From assembly GCA_014529675.2 (NCBI GenBank), contig CP076040.1, forward strand, positions 4,739,501 to 4,803,500: 64,000 bases of DNA, written 5' to 3'. Position 1 is the first letter of the stretch; every line of letters starts with the position of its first letter. This document shows positions 34,434 to 42,896 of the stretch, one piece after another. The notes under the pieces were generated by a model, which saw only the letters and a list, made by a program, of their open reading frames with translations, did not search any database and was not told where the DNA came from. The translations under genes were made by a program, and so were the position numbers. This DNA comes from Opitutia bacterium ISCC 52 (GTDB lineage: Bacteria > Verrucomicrobiota > Verrucomicrobiia > Opitutales > UBA2995).

Positions 34434-35742
34434 AATTGAGTCCGTTACTGAGTTTACCAAGAAGGTAAAGTACCTGCTCGAAACTGAAATCGGTGGTGCT
34501 TGGATACGGGGTGAGGTTTCAAACCTCAGGCGCCAAGCAAGTGGCCACGTTTACTTCTCGCTTAAAGATGAGGGGAGTCAGGTATCTTCTGTTTTATTTC
34601 GCAATGATGCTTACAAGCAAAGCGTTGATTTGGAGGATGGTATGCAAGTGGTCGTCTTTGGGCAAATCAGTGTCTACGAACCTCGGGGTAATTATCAACT
34701 GATCGTTCGCCTGGTAGTGCAAGATGGGTTGGGTAAGCTGCAACGTGAATTTGAACGATTGAAAGCGCAGCTCCTTGAAGAAGGACTTTTCGACGAAGAC
34801 ATAAAAAAGCCAATTCCGACTTTTCCAAGAGCGGTTGGAATCATCACTTCTCCAACAGGAGCCGCCGTTCAGGATTTTATTCGGATCCTAAAACGTCGGG
34901 AGTGGGTTGGACACATCCTCGTGCTACCGGCAAAAGTGCAGGGGGAAGGTTCGGCCGAGGAGATCGCCAGCATGATCGACTTTGCGCAAAAGCTCTCTGG
35001 TTTGGAACTCTTGGTGGTTGGGCGTGGAGGTGGAAGCTTGGAAGACCTGTGGGCGTTCAACGAGGAAGCCGTTGTTAGAGCTATTCATCGATCGGACCTG
35101 CCTGTCATTTCGGCTGTGGGTCATGAGATTGATTTTACACTATCAGACTTCGCATCCGATATGAGGGCTGAAACCCCTTCAGCGGCTGCAGAAGTGATAA
35201 GCAGTCACTATCTGGAATTAATCGATCGCTTTGATACGGCTGCCGACAATTTGGCCTATTGGACGAGCGATGGCCTGCAAACGAGAAAGGACTCGATCGA
35301 GCAGCTTCAACGTCGGCTGCAGTTACTGTCCCCGGTTAGCCGGATTGAGCAATCCCAGTTAAGGGTCGACGATCTTTCCAGTCGGCTTGCGTCAGTTTTG
35401 AGCTCCTCATTTTTGGAATATCGGAACCGATTATCGGAGGCCAAGCTGACCATCCAGACTGCCGATCCCAGTTCCAGGATCAAGCGATACCGACTGCAGG
35501 CTCAATCGGATGGGCATCGATTGCTCGCAGCTATGAGCTCGGAATTTATGGAAAAGAGAAGCCGCCTCTATCGGGCGGAATCGTTGCTGCGTTCTCTGAG
35601 TCCGGAATCTATTTTAAACCGGGGCTTTGCCATTATTCGCGACGATGTAGGTCGTCCAATTACGTCTAGGAAATCCATTCAATCCGGAGATAAAGTCACC
35701 GCAGAATTCAAAGACGGTGAAGCGAACTTGCTTGGGGAATAG
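34390..35742 (+). CDS. xseA: Exodeoxyribonuclease VII large subunit
   Basis: Catalytic subunit of ExoVII, which cuts single-stranded DNA to acid-soluble oligonucleotides from both ends. An N-terminal OB-fold (about 18-115) shows ETEIGGAWIRGEVSNLR and SGHVYFSLKDEGSQV. The nuclease core contains VGIITSPTGAAVQDFI, LVVGRGGGSLEDLWAFNEE and ISAVGHEIDFTLSDFASDMRAETPSAAAE, all hallmark motifs. A long coiled coil (about 280-400) follows, and the C-terminal LNRGFAIIRD block closes it. The 450 residues are normal. It overlaps the VTT gene by 44 bases in another frame. xseB does not follow; a terminator does (35798-35829). Confidence 0.96.
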   Translation: MPNRNQDLLIPPADEIESVTEFTKKVKYLLETEIGGAWIRGEVSNLRRQASGHVYFSLKDEGSQVSSVLFRNDAYKQSVDLEDGMQVVVFGQISVYEPRGNYQLIVRLVVQDGLGKLQREFERLKAQLLEEGLFDEDIKKPIPTFPRAVGIITSPTGAAVQDFIRILKRREWVGHILVLPAKVQGEGSAEEIASMIDFAQKLSGLELLVVGRGGGSLEDLWAFNEEAVVRAIHRSDLPVISAVGHEIDFTLSDFASDMRAETPSAAAEVISSHYLELIDRFDTAADNLAYWTSDGLQTRKDSIEQLQRRLQLLSPVSRIEQSQLRVDDLSSRLASVLSSSFLEYRNRLSEAKLTIQTADPSSRIKRYRLQAQSDGHRLLAAMSSEFMEKRSRLYRAESLLRSLSPESILNRGFAIIRDDVGRPITSRKSIQSGDKVTAEFKDGEANLLGE

Positions 35743-35797
35743 ATATTATTAAAGGCGTTGAAAAGGTAGGGTTACTGCATCCCGATTGTGCCGAAAA

Positions 35798-35829
35798 AAA
35801 GTCCCGCGAGTTGCACTCTGCGGGACTTT
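35798..35829. terminator. Bidirectional terminator between xseA and the oxidoreductase cluster
   Basis: AAAGTCCCGC (35798-35807) pairs perfectly with GCGGGACTTT (35820-35829) around a 12-base loop. A run of A (35794-35800) precedes it, giving a U-tract on the minus strand. It serves the convergent xseA and Gfo/Idh/MocA units. Confidence 0.9.
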
Positions 35830-35852
35830 GAAAGAATTGGTTTTAATGAGTC

Positions 35853-37013
35853 CTACAGTTTAGGAAACTTCGTCCACTTAGTCTTAGATTTGCTGGACTT
35901 CACAACGGACTCAATAAAGGCCATTCCGTAGATACCATCATCAATGGTTGGAAAGTCATAGGACTTCTTGGGCTTCTTTCCATTTACTTCATCCCAAATG
36001 GCTTCGGCTGCTCCCAGATACACATTCGCAAACGCTTCAATGAATCCTTCTGGGTGAGCAAAGGGAGTTCGTGAATTGTTTTGCGCGGCTTTTCCTAAGT
36101 AGTCGTTTCCGCGGCGAAGAATCTGACGCGGTTTATCTGCATACTTAATGATAAGCTCATTGGGATCTTCCTGATGCCACTCAAGAGATGATTTAGTACC
36201 GTAGGCGCGGATCGTGAGTGCGTTTTCGTCTCCATTGGAGATTTGAGAAGCATAAAGGATTCCCTTGGCACCTCCCTTGTAGCGGATGAGCACATTGCCA
36301 TCATCATCCAGTTCACGGCCAGGGATAAAGGCTGTGAGCTCAGCACAGAGTTCGTCAATTTCCAGGCCGGTGATGTAGTGGACCAAATTCTCTGCATGAG
36401 TTCCGATGTCTCCCATGCAATTGGATGCACCCGATACATTTGGGTCGGTTCGCCAAGAATTTATTTTGGTTGGGCCCTTTCGATCCACATCGCCAACCGC
36501 ATAACCCTGTGGGTATTCGACGACGACTTTGAGGATGCGGCCTAATTTACCCTTCTTAACAAACTCCTTGGCTTCCTTCACCATCGGATATCCGGTGTAG
36601 TTATGCGTGAGCGCAAATACCTTCCCGGTTTTCTCAACGACTTTCTTGAGTGCCTTGGCTTCCTTCAGATTAATACCGAGTGGCTTGTCGCAGATCACAT
36701 TGATCCCCGCATTCAGAAACGCTTTGGCAACAGGCACATGAAGGTTGTTGCGAACAACAATACTCACGAAGTCGATCCTTTGGTCAGCTGGTAGAGCTGC
36801 TTCCTTTTTCGCCATGTCCTCGTAGGAGGTATACACGCGCTTCGGATCGAGAAAGAAATCCTTGCCGGACAATTTTGAAGTTCTGGCTTTAGATGAGAAG
36901 CACCCTGCGACGAGTTCAATCTTACCATCCAGGTTTGCTGCCATGCGATGAACAGCACCGATGAAGGCTCCACGGCCTCCGCCAACCATTCCCATTCTTA
37001 ATTTTCTATTCAT
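35853..37013 (-). CDS. Gfo/Idh/MocA-family sugar oxidoreductase (1)
   Basis: NAD(P)-dependent dehydrogenase of 386 residues, third gene of a three-gene sugar unit. The N-terminal Rossmann fold has MGMVGGGRGAFIGAVH (7-22), GVNVICDKP in the form GINVICDKPLGINLKEA with the catalytic Lys of the E/DKP motif, and VRNNLHVPVAKAFL. The C-terminal alpha/beta domain contains GDIGTHAENLVHYITG with the conserved D...H. This family oxidises or epimerises sugars and cyclitols at one carbon. The likely partners are the paralogue and the TIM-barrel isomerase upstream. The substrate is unknown. Confidence 0.9.
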   Translation of the reverse strand: MNRKLRMGMVGGGRGAFIGAVHRMAANLDGKIELVAGCFSSKARTSKLSGKDFFLDPKRVYTSYEDMAKKEAALPADQRIDFVSIVVRNNLHVPVAKAFLNAGINVICDKPLGINLKEAKALKKVVEKTGKVFALTHNYTGYPMVKEAKEFVKKGKLGRILKVVVEYPQGYAVGDVDRKGPTKINSWRTDPNVSGASNCMGDIGTHAENLVHYITGLEIDELCAELTAFIPGRELDDDGNVLIRYKGGAKGILYASQISNGDENALTIRAYGTKSSLEWHQEDPNELIIKYADKPRQILRRGNDYLGKAAQNNSRTPFAHPEGFIEAFANVYLGAAEAIWDEVNGKKPKKSYDFPTIDDGIYGMAFIESVVKSSKSKTKWTKFPKL

Positions 37014-37062
37014 GCTTTAAGTAGGTATTCAGGGGTTTACTCCAAAGGTTGAAACTTTGAGG

Positions 37063-38142
37063 TTAGCACTCAACCGGCTTGCCGGTGTTTGCTGATTCGT
37101 AAAGAGCATCGATGACCTTCATCAAAGAGTGTGCCTGGTCCACGGTGTTGAGTGGCTCTTCCTTGCCTTCAATAGTAGCGACAAAGTTAGCAGCCGAACG
37201 GGAACGCCCCATGTCTTCACAGGCTTCCACAATCACTTCGCGATTTACAGAGTTTCCGCCTTCTTGCACGTAGAGCTCACAGCTATCGATGCAAGTTTCG
37301 TCGAGGCCGTCTGAACCGAAGAGGCGCTCGATCTTTCCACCGGCTCCAGTGCCTTGGAATACGACCGATACTTCCTCGCGTTTCACCATTTCTGCCCAGG
37401 AGACTTGCATGGACAAAACTTGACCGGTCTTGAAACTTACAAATCCGTGAGCGGCGCTTTCAACATCTGTGGTTCCATCGGCGTTGTCAGGAATGCCCCA
37501 GGGGCCTTTGAAGTTCTTGTCTGTGATGAAATCGTCGAATGTTGCTCCGAGAACGTATGCCGGTTCTGGGTAATCCATTAAGAACATGGCCAGGTCGACC
37601 ATGTGAAGTAGATCGATCAATGGGCCTCCACCAGCGAGTGCTTTTGTGGTAAACCATCCTCCTAAACCGGGAATGCCGGTGCGGCGAATCCACTTCGCTT
37701 GGGCCGAGTTGATTTTACCCACCGCGCCATCTGCGATGTACTGCTTCATGGCGTAGGATTCTGGGCGGGCCCGGTTGTTGAAGTTAAACATCACCGTTTT
37801 ACCTGCTTTCTCGGCAGCGGCTTTCATGTCCGCTACTTGATCTGCATTGATGGCTGGTGGCTTTTCGCAGAACGCGTGCTTTCCGGATTCCAACACCTGG
37901 ATCACCAGGGGTGCGTGAAACTTATTGGGTACAATTACGGAAATAGCATCCAGCTCCTCCATCGCCAAGATCGCTTCAACACTTCCTAGTGCTGTGGGGA
38001 TCCCGTATTTTTCAGCTGCTGCTTGTGCGGCTGGTTCATGCATGTCGGCAATAGCGACGACTTCTGCTCCCGCTTGGCGGAAACCGGCAATATGATATTG
38101 AGCCATACCTCCGGCTCCAATGACTCCTACTTTTGTGCTCAT
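37063..38142 (-). CDS. Gfo/Idh/MocA-family sugar oxidoreductase (2)
   Basis: Second oxidoreductase of the unit, 359 residues and clearly diverged from its neighbour. The Rossmann motif is VGVIGAGGMAQYHIAGF (5-21). HAFCEKPPAINADQV carries the catalytic Lys of the EKP motif. GGPLIDLLHMVDLAMFLM contains the D...H pair of the C-terminal domain. It lies 49 bases upstream of gene 1 and 32 bases downstream of the isomerase gene, all in one direction. Two such enzymes plus an isomerase suggest a 3-keto-sugar or inositol-type breakdown route. Confidence 0.9.
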   Translation of the reverse strand: MSTKVGVIGAGGMAQYHIAGFRQAGAEVVAIADMHEPAAQAAAEKYGIPTALGSVEAILAMEELDAISVIVPNKFHAPLVIQVLESGKHAFCEKPPAINADQVADMKAAAEKAGKTVMFNFNNRARPESYAMKQYIADGAVGKINSAQAKWIRRTGIPGLGGWFTTKALAGGGPLIDLLHMVDLAMFLMDYPEPAYVLGATFDDFITDKNFKGPWGIPDNADGTTDVESAAHGFVSFKTGQVLSMQVSWAEMVKREEVSVVFQGTGAGGKIERLFGSDGLDETCIDSCELYVQEGGNSVNREVIVEACEDMGRSRSAANFVATIEGKEEPLNTVDQAHSLMKVIDALYESANTGKPVEC

Positions 38143-38174
38143 ATTAAAATGCTCGTTTGTAATGGGTTCTAGAT

Positions 38175-39218
38175 CTATTGGTTCGACTTGTCGAAAGCCG
38201 CATCAAACGCCATTTCGTTGGGCTTGAAATCGACCGACTTTACGAAAGCGGCTGCTTCCTCTGCGCCATGGAATCGATCCATGCGACCGTCTTCCCATTC
38301 AACCGAAAGAGGTCCTGCGTAACCTATGTCGTTTAGTGCAACAATGATTTCTTCGAAATTGATGTCACCATGTCCGAGTGAACGGAAGTCCCAGAAACGG
38401 CGAGGATCAGTAAAGTCAGTGTGACCGCCAAACACGCCTACGCTTCCGTCACCATGACTCCACCAAACATCCTTCATGTGGGCGTGGTAAATTCTGTCCG
38501 GGAATTCTCGGATAAACTTCACGTAATCAACTCCCTGATAACCCAGGTGAGATGGATCGTAGTTAAATCCAAAACGTTTGTGTCCTTTAACTGCATCGAT
38601 GGCACGTGCTGCAGAGGCAATGTCGAAGGCAATTTCCGTTGGGTGAACTTCGAGTGCAAAGTTTACGTTCACAGCATCGAATGCATCCAGGATGGGTGTG
38701 AAGCGTTTCGCAAAGTCCTGGAAACCCTTTTCATACATTTCCTGTGTGGTTGGTGGAAATGCGTAGAGCATGTGCCAGATACTGGATCCTGTAAATCCAT
38801 TCACAACGGCCGGGAAGTCATCCTTCTTTTTGCGGCCTGGTTTCAGGTCCATAAATTTTCGGCAGGCTTTACCGGCTGCAATCATATCGCGAGCAGCACG
38901 TTTGCGAACACCCTCTGGTTTTCCGTCGCCCCAGACTTGTTCGGTGAGGATCGCCTGATGGCGTTCATCAACCAAATCACAAATGGCCTGACCCGTGAGG
39001 TGGTTGGATATTGCGTAGCAGGTAAGACCGTTGTCGGAGAGTAGCTCCCATTTCTCTTTCAGGTACTTTTTACTGCGGTTGGCTTGACGGATGTCGAAGT
39101 GATCTCCCCAGCAGGCGAGTTCGAGACCATCGTAACCCATCGCCTTCGCTTTGGGTGCTAGCTCTTCCAAGGGCAGGTCCGCCCATTGGCCAGTGAATAG
39201 GGTGCATGTTCTAGGCAT
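38175..39218 (-). CDS. Sugar phosphate isomerase/epimerase (xylose isomerase-like TIM barrel)
   Basis: First gene of the sugar unit. The start is the ATG at 39218 ([20 protein letters not shown], 347 residues); an in-frame start at 39263 adds 15 unrelated residues. [19 protein letters not shown] (about 24-42) is the strand-helix opening of AP_endonuc_2 barrels. [46 protein letters not shown] and [12 protein letters not shown] supply the Glu, His, Asp and Glu metal ligands expected at the barrel mouth. It probably interconverts keto- and aldo-forms of a sugar or cyclitol intermediate for the two dehydrogenases downstream. Confidence 0.88.
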   Translation of the reverse strand: MPRTCTLFTGQWADLPLEELAPKAKAMGYDGLELACWGDHFDIRQANRSKKYLKEKWELLSDNGLTCYAISNHLTGQAICDLVDERHQAILTEQVWGDGKPEGVRKRAARDMIAAGKACRKFMDLKPGRKKKDDFPAVVNGFTGSSIWHMLYAFPPTTQEMYEKGFQDFAKRFTPILDAFDAVNVNFALEVHPTEIAFDIASAARAIDAVKGHKRFGFNYDPSHLGYQGVDYVKFIREFPDRIYHAHMKDVWWSHGDGSVGVFGGHTDFTDPRRFWDFRSLGHGDINFEEIIVALNDIGYAGPLSVEWEDGRMDRFHGAEEAAAFVKSVDFKPNEMAFDAAFDKSNQ

Positions 39219-39390
39219 AATTCTATAGGTAAAATTCTGAATTGAGTGGACAACTCCAAGCATCGCTCGGGCTGAGGTGAAAGGTTAAAAGTAAGCCGTT
39301 TTGCCCGCCGTGTTGGCAATTCAAAAAATCGAAGACTCCCTCAATAAACGAATTGTTGTCCGCAGCTAATTGAATGTATAACTTTGAGCT

Positions 39391-40056
39391 ATGAATAGAA
39401 AGCTCCGTATTCTGCCGCTTTGCCTGCTCGGCCTAATGGTCATCGGCTACGCAAGAGCTGAGACATTGAAGGACTGGGGCACTCTACAAGAAAGTAAAAT
39501 TGGTCTACCCGATTTAATTTCCCTGATCACTGGGCACGAAGTCTATGATTGGGATGAAGATCTAGCTCCGACCTTGATGGGAATTGGTGAATCCGTGGTC
39601 GCTGAAGTACGACGGAACCCGATCCAAACGGAGCGCATCAACGAAGTCGGGAATGCTGTTGAGCTCTATGTGTTGGCGGAACTCGAAAAAGCAGGGCTCG
39701 CTTCCGGGCGGCCTACGCCTCCATCGGGCCGTAAAAAAACTGCAGGCTACCCGGACATTTATGCACAATCGGGCGATGACTATTACTATATCGAGATTAA
39801 GACCTACTCACCGAAGACCGTGAAGAGCAGTCAGCGCACCTTTTATATTTCTCCATCTCAGGACTTTAAGGTCACCCATGACGCCTACCATCTGTTGCTC
39901 GCATTTTCGACCGAAGAGGTGGAGGATGGTCTGTATTCACTTACTGGATTCAAGCTACTCGGCCTCTACGGACTCGAGTGCAACTTGAAGTTGGAATTCA
40001 ATGCGAGCAACAAGAACCTCTACAGTAAAGAATCGGGCCTTGTGATTGAGGAATAG
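39391..40056 (+). CDS. Exported PD-(D/E)XK nuclease-fold protein, family not recognised
   Basis: I do not recognise a named family. Residues 1-23 form a clear signal peptide (basic start, LPLCLLGLMVIGYARA, cut before ET). The mature part contains the elements of a restriction-endonuclease-like fold in order: GNAVELYVLAELEKAG (helix with E91), then GYPDIYAQ with P121-D122, then YYYIEIKTY with E135 and K137. This is a complete PD-x12-ExK motif. RTFYISPSQDF and a beta-rich C-terminal part follow. The fold call is inference from motif order. It ends 3 bases before the Fpg-like gene, so the two are co-translated. An exported nuclease paired with a cytoplasmic DNA repair enzyme is unexpected. Confidence 0.65.
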   Translation: MNRKLRILPLCLLGLMVIGYARAETLKDWGTLQESKIGLPDLISLITGHEVYDWDEDLAPTLMGIGESVVAEVRRNPIQTERINEVGNAVELYVLAELEKAGLASGRPTPPSGRKKTAGYPDIYAQSGDDYYYIEIKTYSPKTVKSSQRTFYISPSQDFKVTHDAYHLLLAFSTEEVEDGLYSLTGFKLLGLYGLECNLKLEFNASNKNLYSKESGLVIEE

Positions 40057-40059
40057 TAA

Positions 40060-40854
40060 ATGCCGGAACTTGCCGAAGTAGATTACTTTCGAAAACAGTG
40101 GAACCCTGGCCTGGGGCAAAAGGTTGTTCAGGTCATTACGCATCCATGGACTCGCTTGTATCGTGGGGAGTCGCCGTTGGAGTTAGTTAAGGGATTGGCC
40201 GGTGCAAGCTTTGTATCATCCGAAACACACGGTAAGCAAATGCTATTCCGAACAGACAACCATGGGTGGCTAGGTATCCATTTGGGCATGACAGGAGAGC
40301 TGTTGTTCACTCATGAGACTCCTATTGATGATCGGTATGCGCATCTGGTGTTGCAAACGGAAGAGGGAGCTTTGGTCTTCAACGACCCCAGGCAATTTGG
40401 TCGAGTTAGGTTTGCATTGGGAATCGATCCACCCGATTGGTGGGCTGATTTGCCATCCCAGGTTCTAGACCATCAATTCACCTTTGCCTATTTTAGCGCT
40501 TTGCTCGAAAGGAGAAAGGGCAGTCAGCTAAAACCGCTGCTGCTCATGCAGGATCTTTTTCCAGGGATCGGAAATTGGATGGCGGACGAAATCCTTTGGC
40601 GTGCACGATTAGCCCCGAACCGTCGGGTCAAAAGTCTAAACGAAAGCGAGCGTCGCATCTTATTCAAGGGAGTTCGTTATGTGGCCAAACATTCGCTCCG
40701 GATCTTAGGCGATGATTGGGGAGATTTCCCCGACTCCTGGTTGTTTAATCATCGCTGGAAGGCTGGCGGCACCTGTCCCAAGAGTAAGCAGCCGCTAAGC
40801 CGCGATACGATTGGCGGTCGTACCACCTGCTGGTCACCCGCTCTTCAGCTGTAG
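40060..40854 (+). CDS. Fpg/Nei-family DNA glycosylase homologue with degenerate zinc finger
   Basis: Base-excision-repair-type protein of 264 residues. The catalytic N-terminus is MPELAEV with P2 and E3. K59 (THGKQMLF) matches the beta-hairpin lysine. HLGMTGEL, FNDPRQFGRV and FPGIGNWMADEILWRARL (about 167-184) are the H2TH signatures. In the C-terminal finger the family has CxxC...CxxC; here only C239 and C257 remain, with S242 and P260 in the partner places, while GGRTTCW keeps R254. The finger is thus unlikely to bind zinc, as in zinc-less Nei-like proteins. Damage specificity is unknown. It starts 3 bases after the exported PD-(D/E)XK gene. Its TAG stop is inside a REP-like element. Confidence 0.88.
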   Translation: MPELAEVDYFRKQWNPGLGQKVVQVITHPWTRLYRGESPLELVKGLAGASFVSSETHGKQMLFRTDNHGWLGIHLGMTGELLFTHETPIDDRYAHLVLQTEEGALVFNDPRQFGRVRFALGIDPPDWWADLPSQVLDHQFTFAYFSALLERRKGSQLKPLLLMQDLFPGIGNWMADEILWRARLAPNRRVKSLNESERRILFKGVRYVAKHSLRILGDDWGDFPDSWLFNHRWKAGGTCPKSKQPLSRDTIGGRTTCWSPALQL

Positions 40855-40908
40855 GAGAGGCTTTACGCCTCGATTGCTTTGAGGACGCCGGCATCGACCC
40901 AAACCTAC
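40851..40908. repeat. REP/BIME-like palindromic element between convergent genes
   Basis: The element is 58 bases long with ends GTAGG and CCTAC, so each strand starts with 5'-GTAG, the tetranucleotide that heads REP units. The left unit is GAGGC-TTTAC-GCCTC (40857-40871), a perfect 5-bp hairpin. The right unit, in the opposite orientation, contains GATGCCGGCGTC (minus strand), nearly self-complementary. Two inverted units make a BIME-like pair. The TAG inside each GTAG end is the stop codon of a flanking gene: the Fpg-like gene (40852-40854) on plus, and the NamZ gene (40905-40907) on minus. It may also act as a terminator. I see only this one copy in the window. Confidence 0.7.
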
Positions 40909-42176
40909 TTATACAACCAATACCGCCTGGTTGTTTCCCGATAGGCCAAAGCCTGCTTTTCCCAGAGGGCGACCCAACCCGCCACATTGACTCGAGAGCC
41001 TTCTGTTGAGATGGCCTTCCACCAAGCCGTTGAACCCACATGTTTGTTGAACAAGCGCTCGGTGGAGAAAGTGACATTCTGAAAAGGATTCGAACCATTA
41101 AACTCGGCGGTCAGTTTCATCATATAGAAGCTGAGTTCGGTCGGGCGCAGGCTATCAAACTCGGTGACGGTGGTATAGACACCCACTTCTCGTTGACCAT
41201 TGGATTTGATAAATTCCTTTTGCTGGAACCGTAGTCCGGGAATTCGCATCTGAGTAAGGCGCTGTTGAAGTCGTTGGGGGGAAACCCCTGGGAAGGTGAG
41301 CATCCTAAAAGGATACTTGGAACCGATCCCGTGACGGAAGCCTCCAACTTGAGCTCCGAGCCCCGTCATGGGGTAACCCAGCACCGCCGACAAGTCAGGG
41401 ATGTTTGGCGAAGTGGCTATCCATTTGAGCCCGGTGCTTGGCCATAGCATATTTCGTTTCCATCCCTGCATGGGAATCACCGTTAGTCGTCCTCGTTGAC
41501 GAACGGAATCGACTAAATCCAGCCAGCCAGGAGTGGCTTTGGCCATTCGTGCAATTTCGCCTATGGTTAGGCCATGGACATATGGAGTAGGGAAGGGGCC
41601 GACGTAGCTTTCCCACACTTTTTCGAGCATGGGTCCGTCCACCTTAATCCCGCCAAGTGGGTTGGGCCGATCGAGGACTATGACTTCTTTCCCATTTTCG
41701 AAACAAGCTTCCATAGTCAGTTTCATGCACGCAACATAGGTGTAGGAACGAACCCCTACATCCTGTAGGTCCACCACCATCACATCGATCCCCTGAAGCA
41801 TGGACGGAGCGGGCTTCCGGTATTCGCCATAAAGTGAGTAGACCGGGAGTCCCGTTCGGCGATGAATGCCATTCTTGATTTTCACCTCAGCCTCCGCGAC
41901 GCCATCGATTCCATGCTCGGGACCATAGAGCGAGCGTAGGTGAACTTGAGGAGCTTTGTGGAGCACATCGATGCTACTCACGCCATTCCGATTCACTCCT
42001 GCCTTGTGCGTCAACAGGCCCACCCGCTTTCCTTGTAGAATGGAAAACCGATTCTTCTCCAGGACATCGATTCCCATCAGGATCTTGGACGCCGCTCCTA
42101 CGGAACTGACGGTCATTGTCAGGCTGACAAGGAGTAGAAGAGATGAAAGTACTGAGAATCTAGGATGAGTGGGCAT
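40905..42176 (-). CDS. namZ: Exo-beta-N-acetylmuramidase NamZ-like (DUF1343)
   Basis: Exported peptidoglycan-recycling hydrolase that removes terminal MurNAc from muropeptide-free glycan ends. Signal peptide at 1-29 (SSLLLLVSLTMTVSSVGA). DUF1343 hallmarks follow in order: GKRVGLLTHKAGVNRNG, SLYGPEHGIDG, GLPVYSLYG, VVDLQDVGVRSYTYV, VLDRPNPLGG, and TPYVHGLTIGEIAR. The 423 residues match the family. The gene name is by family resemblance. Its stop codon lies in the GTAG end of the BIME-like repeat, and the convergent Fpg-like gene ends at the other side. It is 38 bases from the DUF2062 gene upstream, which may be in the same unit. Confidence 0.9.
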   Translation of the reverse strand: MPTHPRFSVLSSLLLLVSLTMTVSSVGAASKILMGIDVLEKNRFSILQGKRVGLLTHKAGVNRNGVSSIDVLHKAPQVHLRSLYGPEHGIDGVAEAEVKIKNGIHRRTGLPVYSLYGEYRKPAPSMLQGIDVMVVDLQDVGVRSYTYVACMKLTMEACFENGKEVIVLDRPNPLGGIKVDGPMLEKVWESYVGPFPTPYVHGLTIGEIARMAKATPGWLDLVDSVRQRGRLTVIPMQGWKRNMLWPSTGLKWIATSPNIPDLSAVLGYPMTGLGAQVGGFRHGIGSKYPFRMLTFPGVSPQRLQQRLTQMRIPGLRFQQKEFIKSNGQREVGVYTTVTEFDSLRPTELSFYMMKLTAEFNGSNPFQNVTFSTERLFNKHVGSTAWWKAISTEGSRVNVAGWVALWEKQALAYRETTRRYWLYK

Positions 42177-42214
42177 AGTTGGGATGGTAACCCCAGATAT
42201 GCAACAAAGGGCGC

Positions 42215-42769
42215 TTAGAGGGCAACCTCAGAAGTGCGAAAACCCCGTTTGATCCTGATCAGATAGAACCCATACATCACTAGGCCGAAAACCGTCCCCA
42301 GGACGACACCGCCTACCATGGTAGAATTGACACCGTGGACAAGGTTTTCAGCCCCCTTTTCAGCAAACCCGATTCCCTGTAGGATCCAGGATCCGACTTT
42401 GTAATTCGCCAAGTAAATGGGAACTAAGGTCAATGGGTTGGATACAAATTGAAGGCCTGCGATGACCGGAAGGTTTACCTTCAACAAAACGGCCAATGCG
42501 ACCACGGTTAGAAGTTGCACCCCAAAGATCGGAAGAAAGGCGATGACCGAACCCAGAAAAATGGCAGGAGCAACTCGGTTTTCCTTGAATGACCAGAGGT
42601 ACTTTCGTCTTTGCAAGTGTGCTCCAAACTGCTTCAACACAGGCATTTTCCCCAGGGAACGCTTACTCGGCATCCAGCGCAGCAACCAACGAAGACGTAG
42701 CAATTTTCGTATGCGAAGGCGTCTGTTTTCACGTGCCATCTGAACTGTTTCCCGAGGGGTGCCCATCAT
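42215..42769 (-). CDS. DUF2062 membrane protein
   Basis: Small inner-membrane protein of 184 residues. The first 60 are very basic (RRLRIRKLLRLRWLLRWM). A hydrophobic domain follows with SVIAFLPIFGVQLLTVVALAVLL and LQFVSNPLTLVPIYLANYKVG, the N-P-.T..P.Y signature of DUF2062. Function in the family is not settled. The start at 42769 has a second Met right after it (MMGTP). It lies upstream of the NamZ gene, with the glycerate kinase unit behind it. Confidence 0.85.
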   Translation of the reverse strand: MMGTPRETVQMARENRRLRIRKLLRLRWLLRWMPSKRSLGKMPVLKQFGAHLQRRKYLWSFKENRVAPAIFLGSVIAFLPIFGVQLLTVVALAVLLKVNLPVIAGLQFVSNPLTLVPIYLANYKVGSWILQGIGFAEKGAENLVHGVNSTMVGGVVLGTVFGLVMYGFYLIRIKRGFRTSEVAL

Positions 42770-42880
42770 CTGCCTCTAGAATGGAACTTCCCTTCCGCAT
42801 TACGCAAACGGCCCAGGTATTTTGACAATTCGTTATCAAAAAATTCAGCTTTTACCTGTGGATTTCCTATGAATGGAAAA

Positions 42881-42895
42881 TTCTCAGCTTGAGAA
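42881..42895 (-). terminator. Short hairpin terminator after the glycerate kinase gene
   Basis: On the minus strand TTCTCA-AGC-TGAGAA is followed by TTTTCC, two bases past the stop of the glycerate kinase gene. The stem is only 6 bp and AT-rich, so it is a weak candidate. Confidence 0.45.
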
Positions 42896-42896
42896 A

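Noticed and set aside
38421-39044. 207-residue plus-strand frame within the isomerase gene
   Set aside because: Antisense shadow; the minus-strand frame carries all TIM-barrel motifs.
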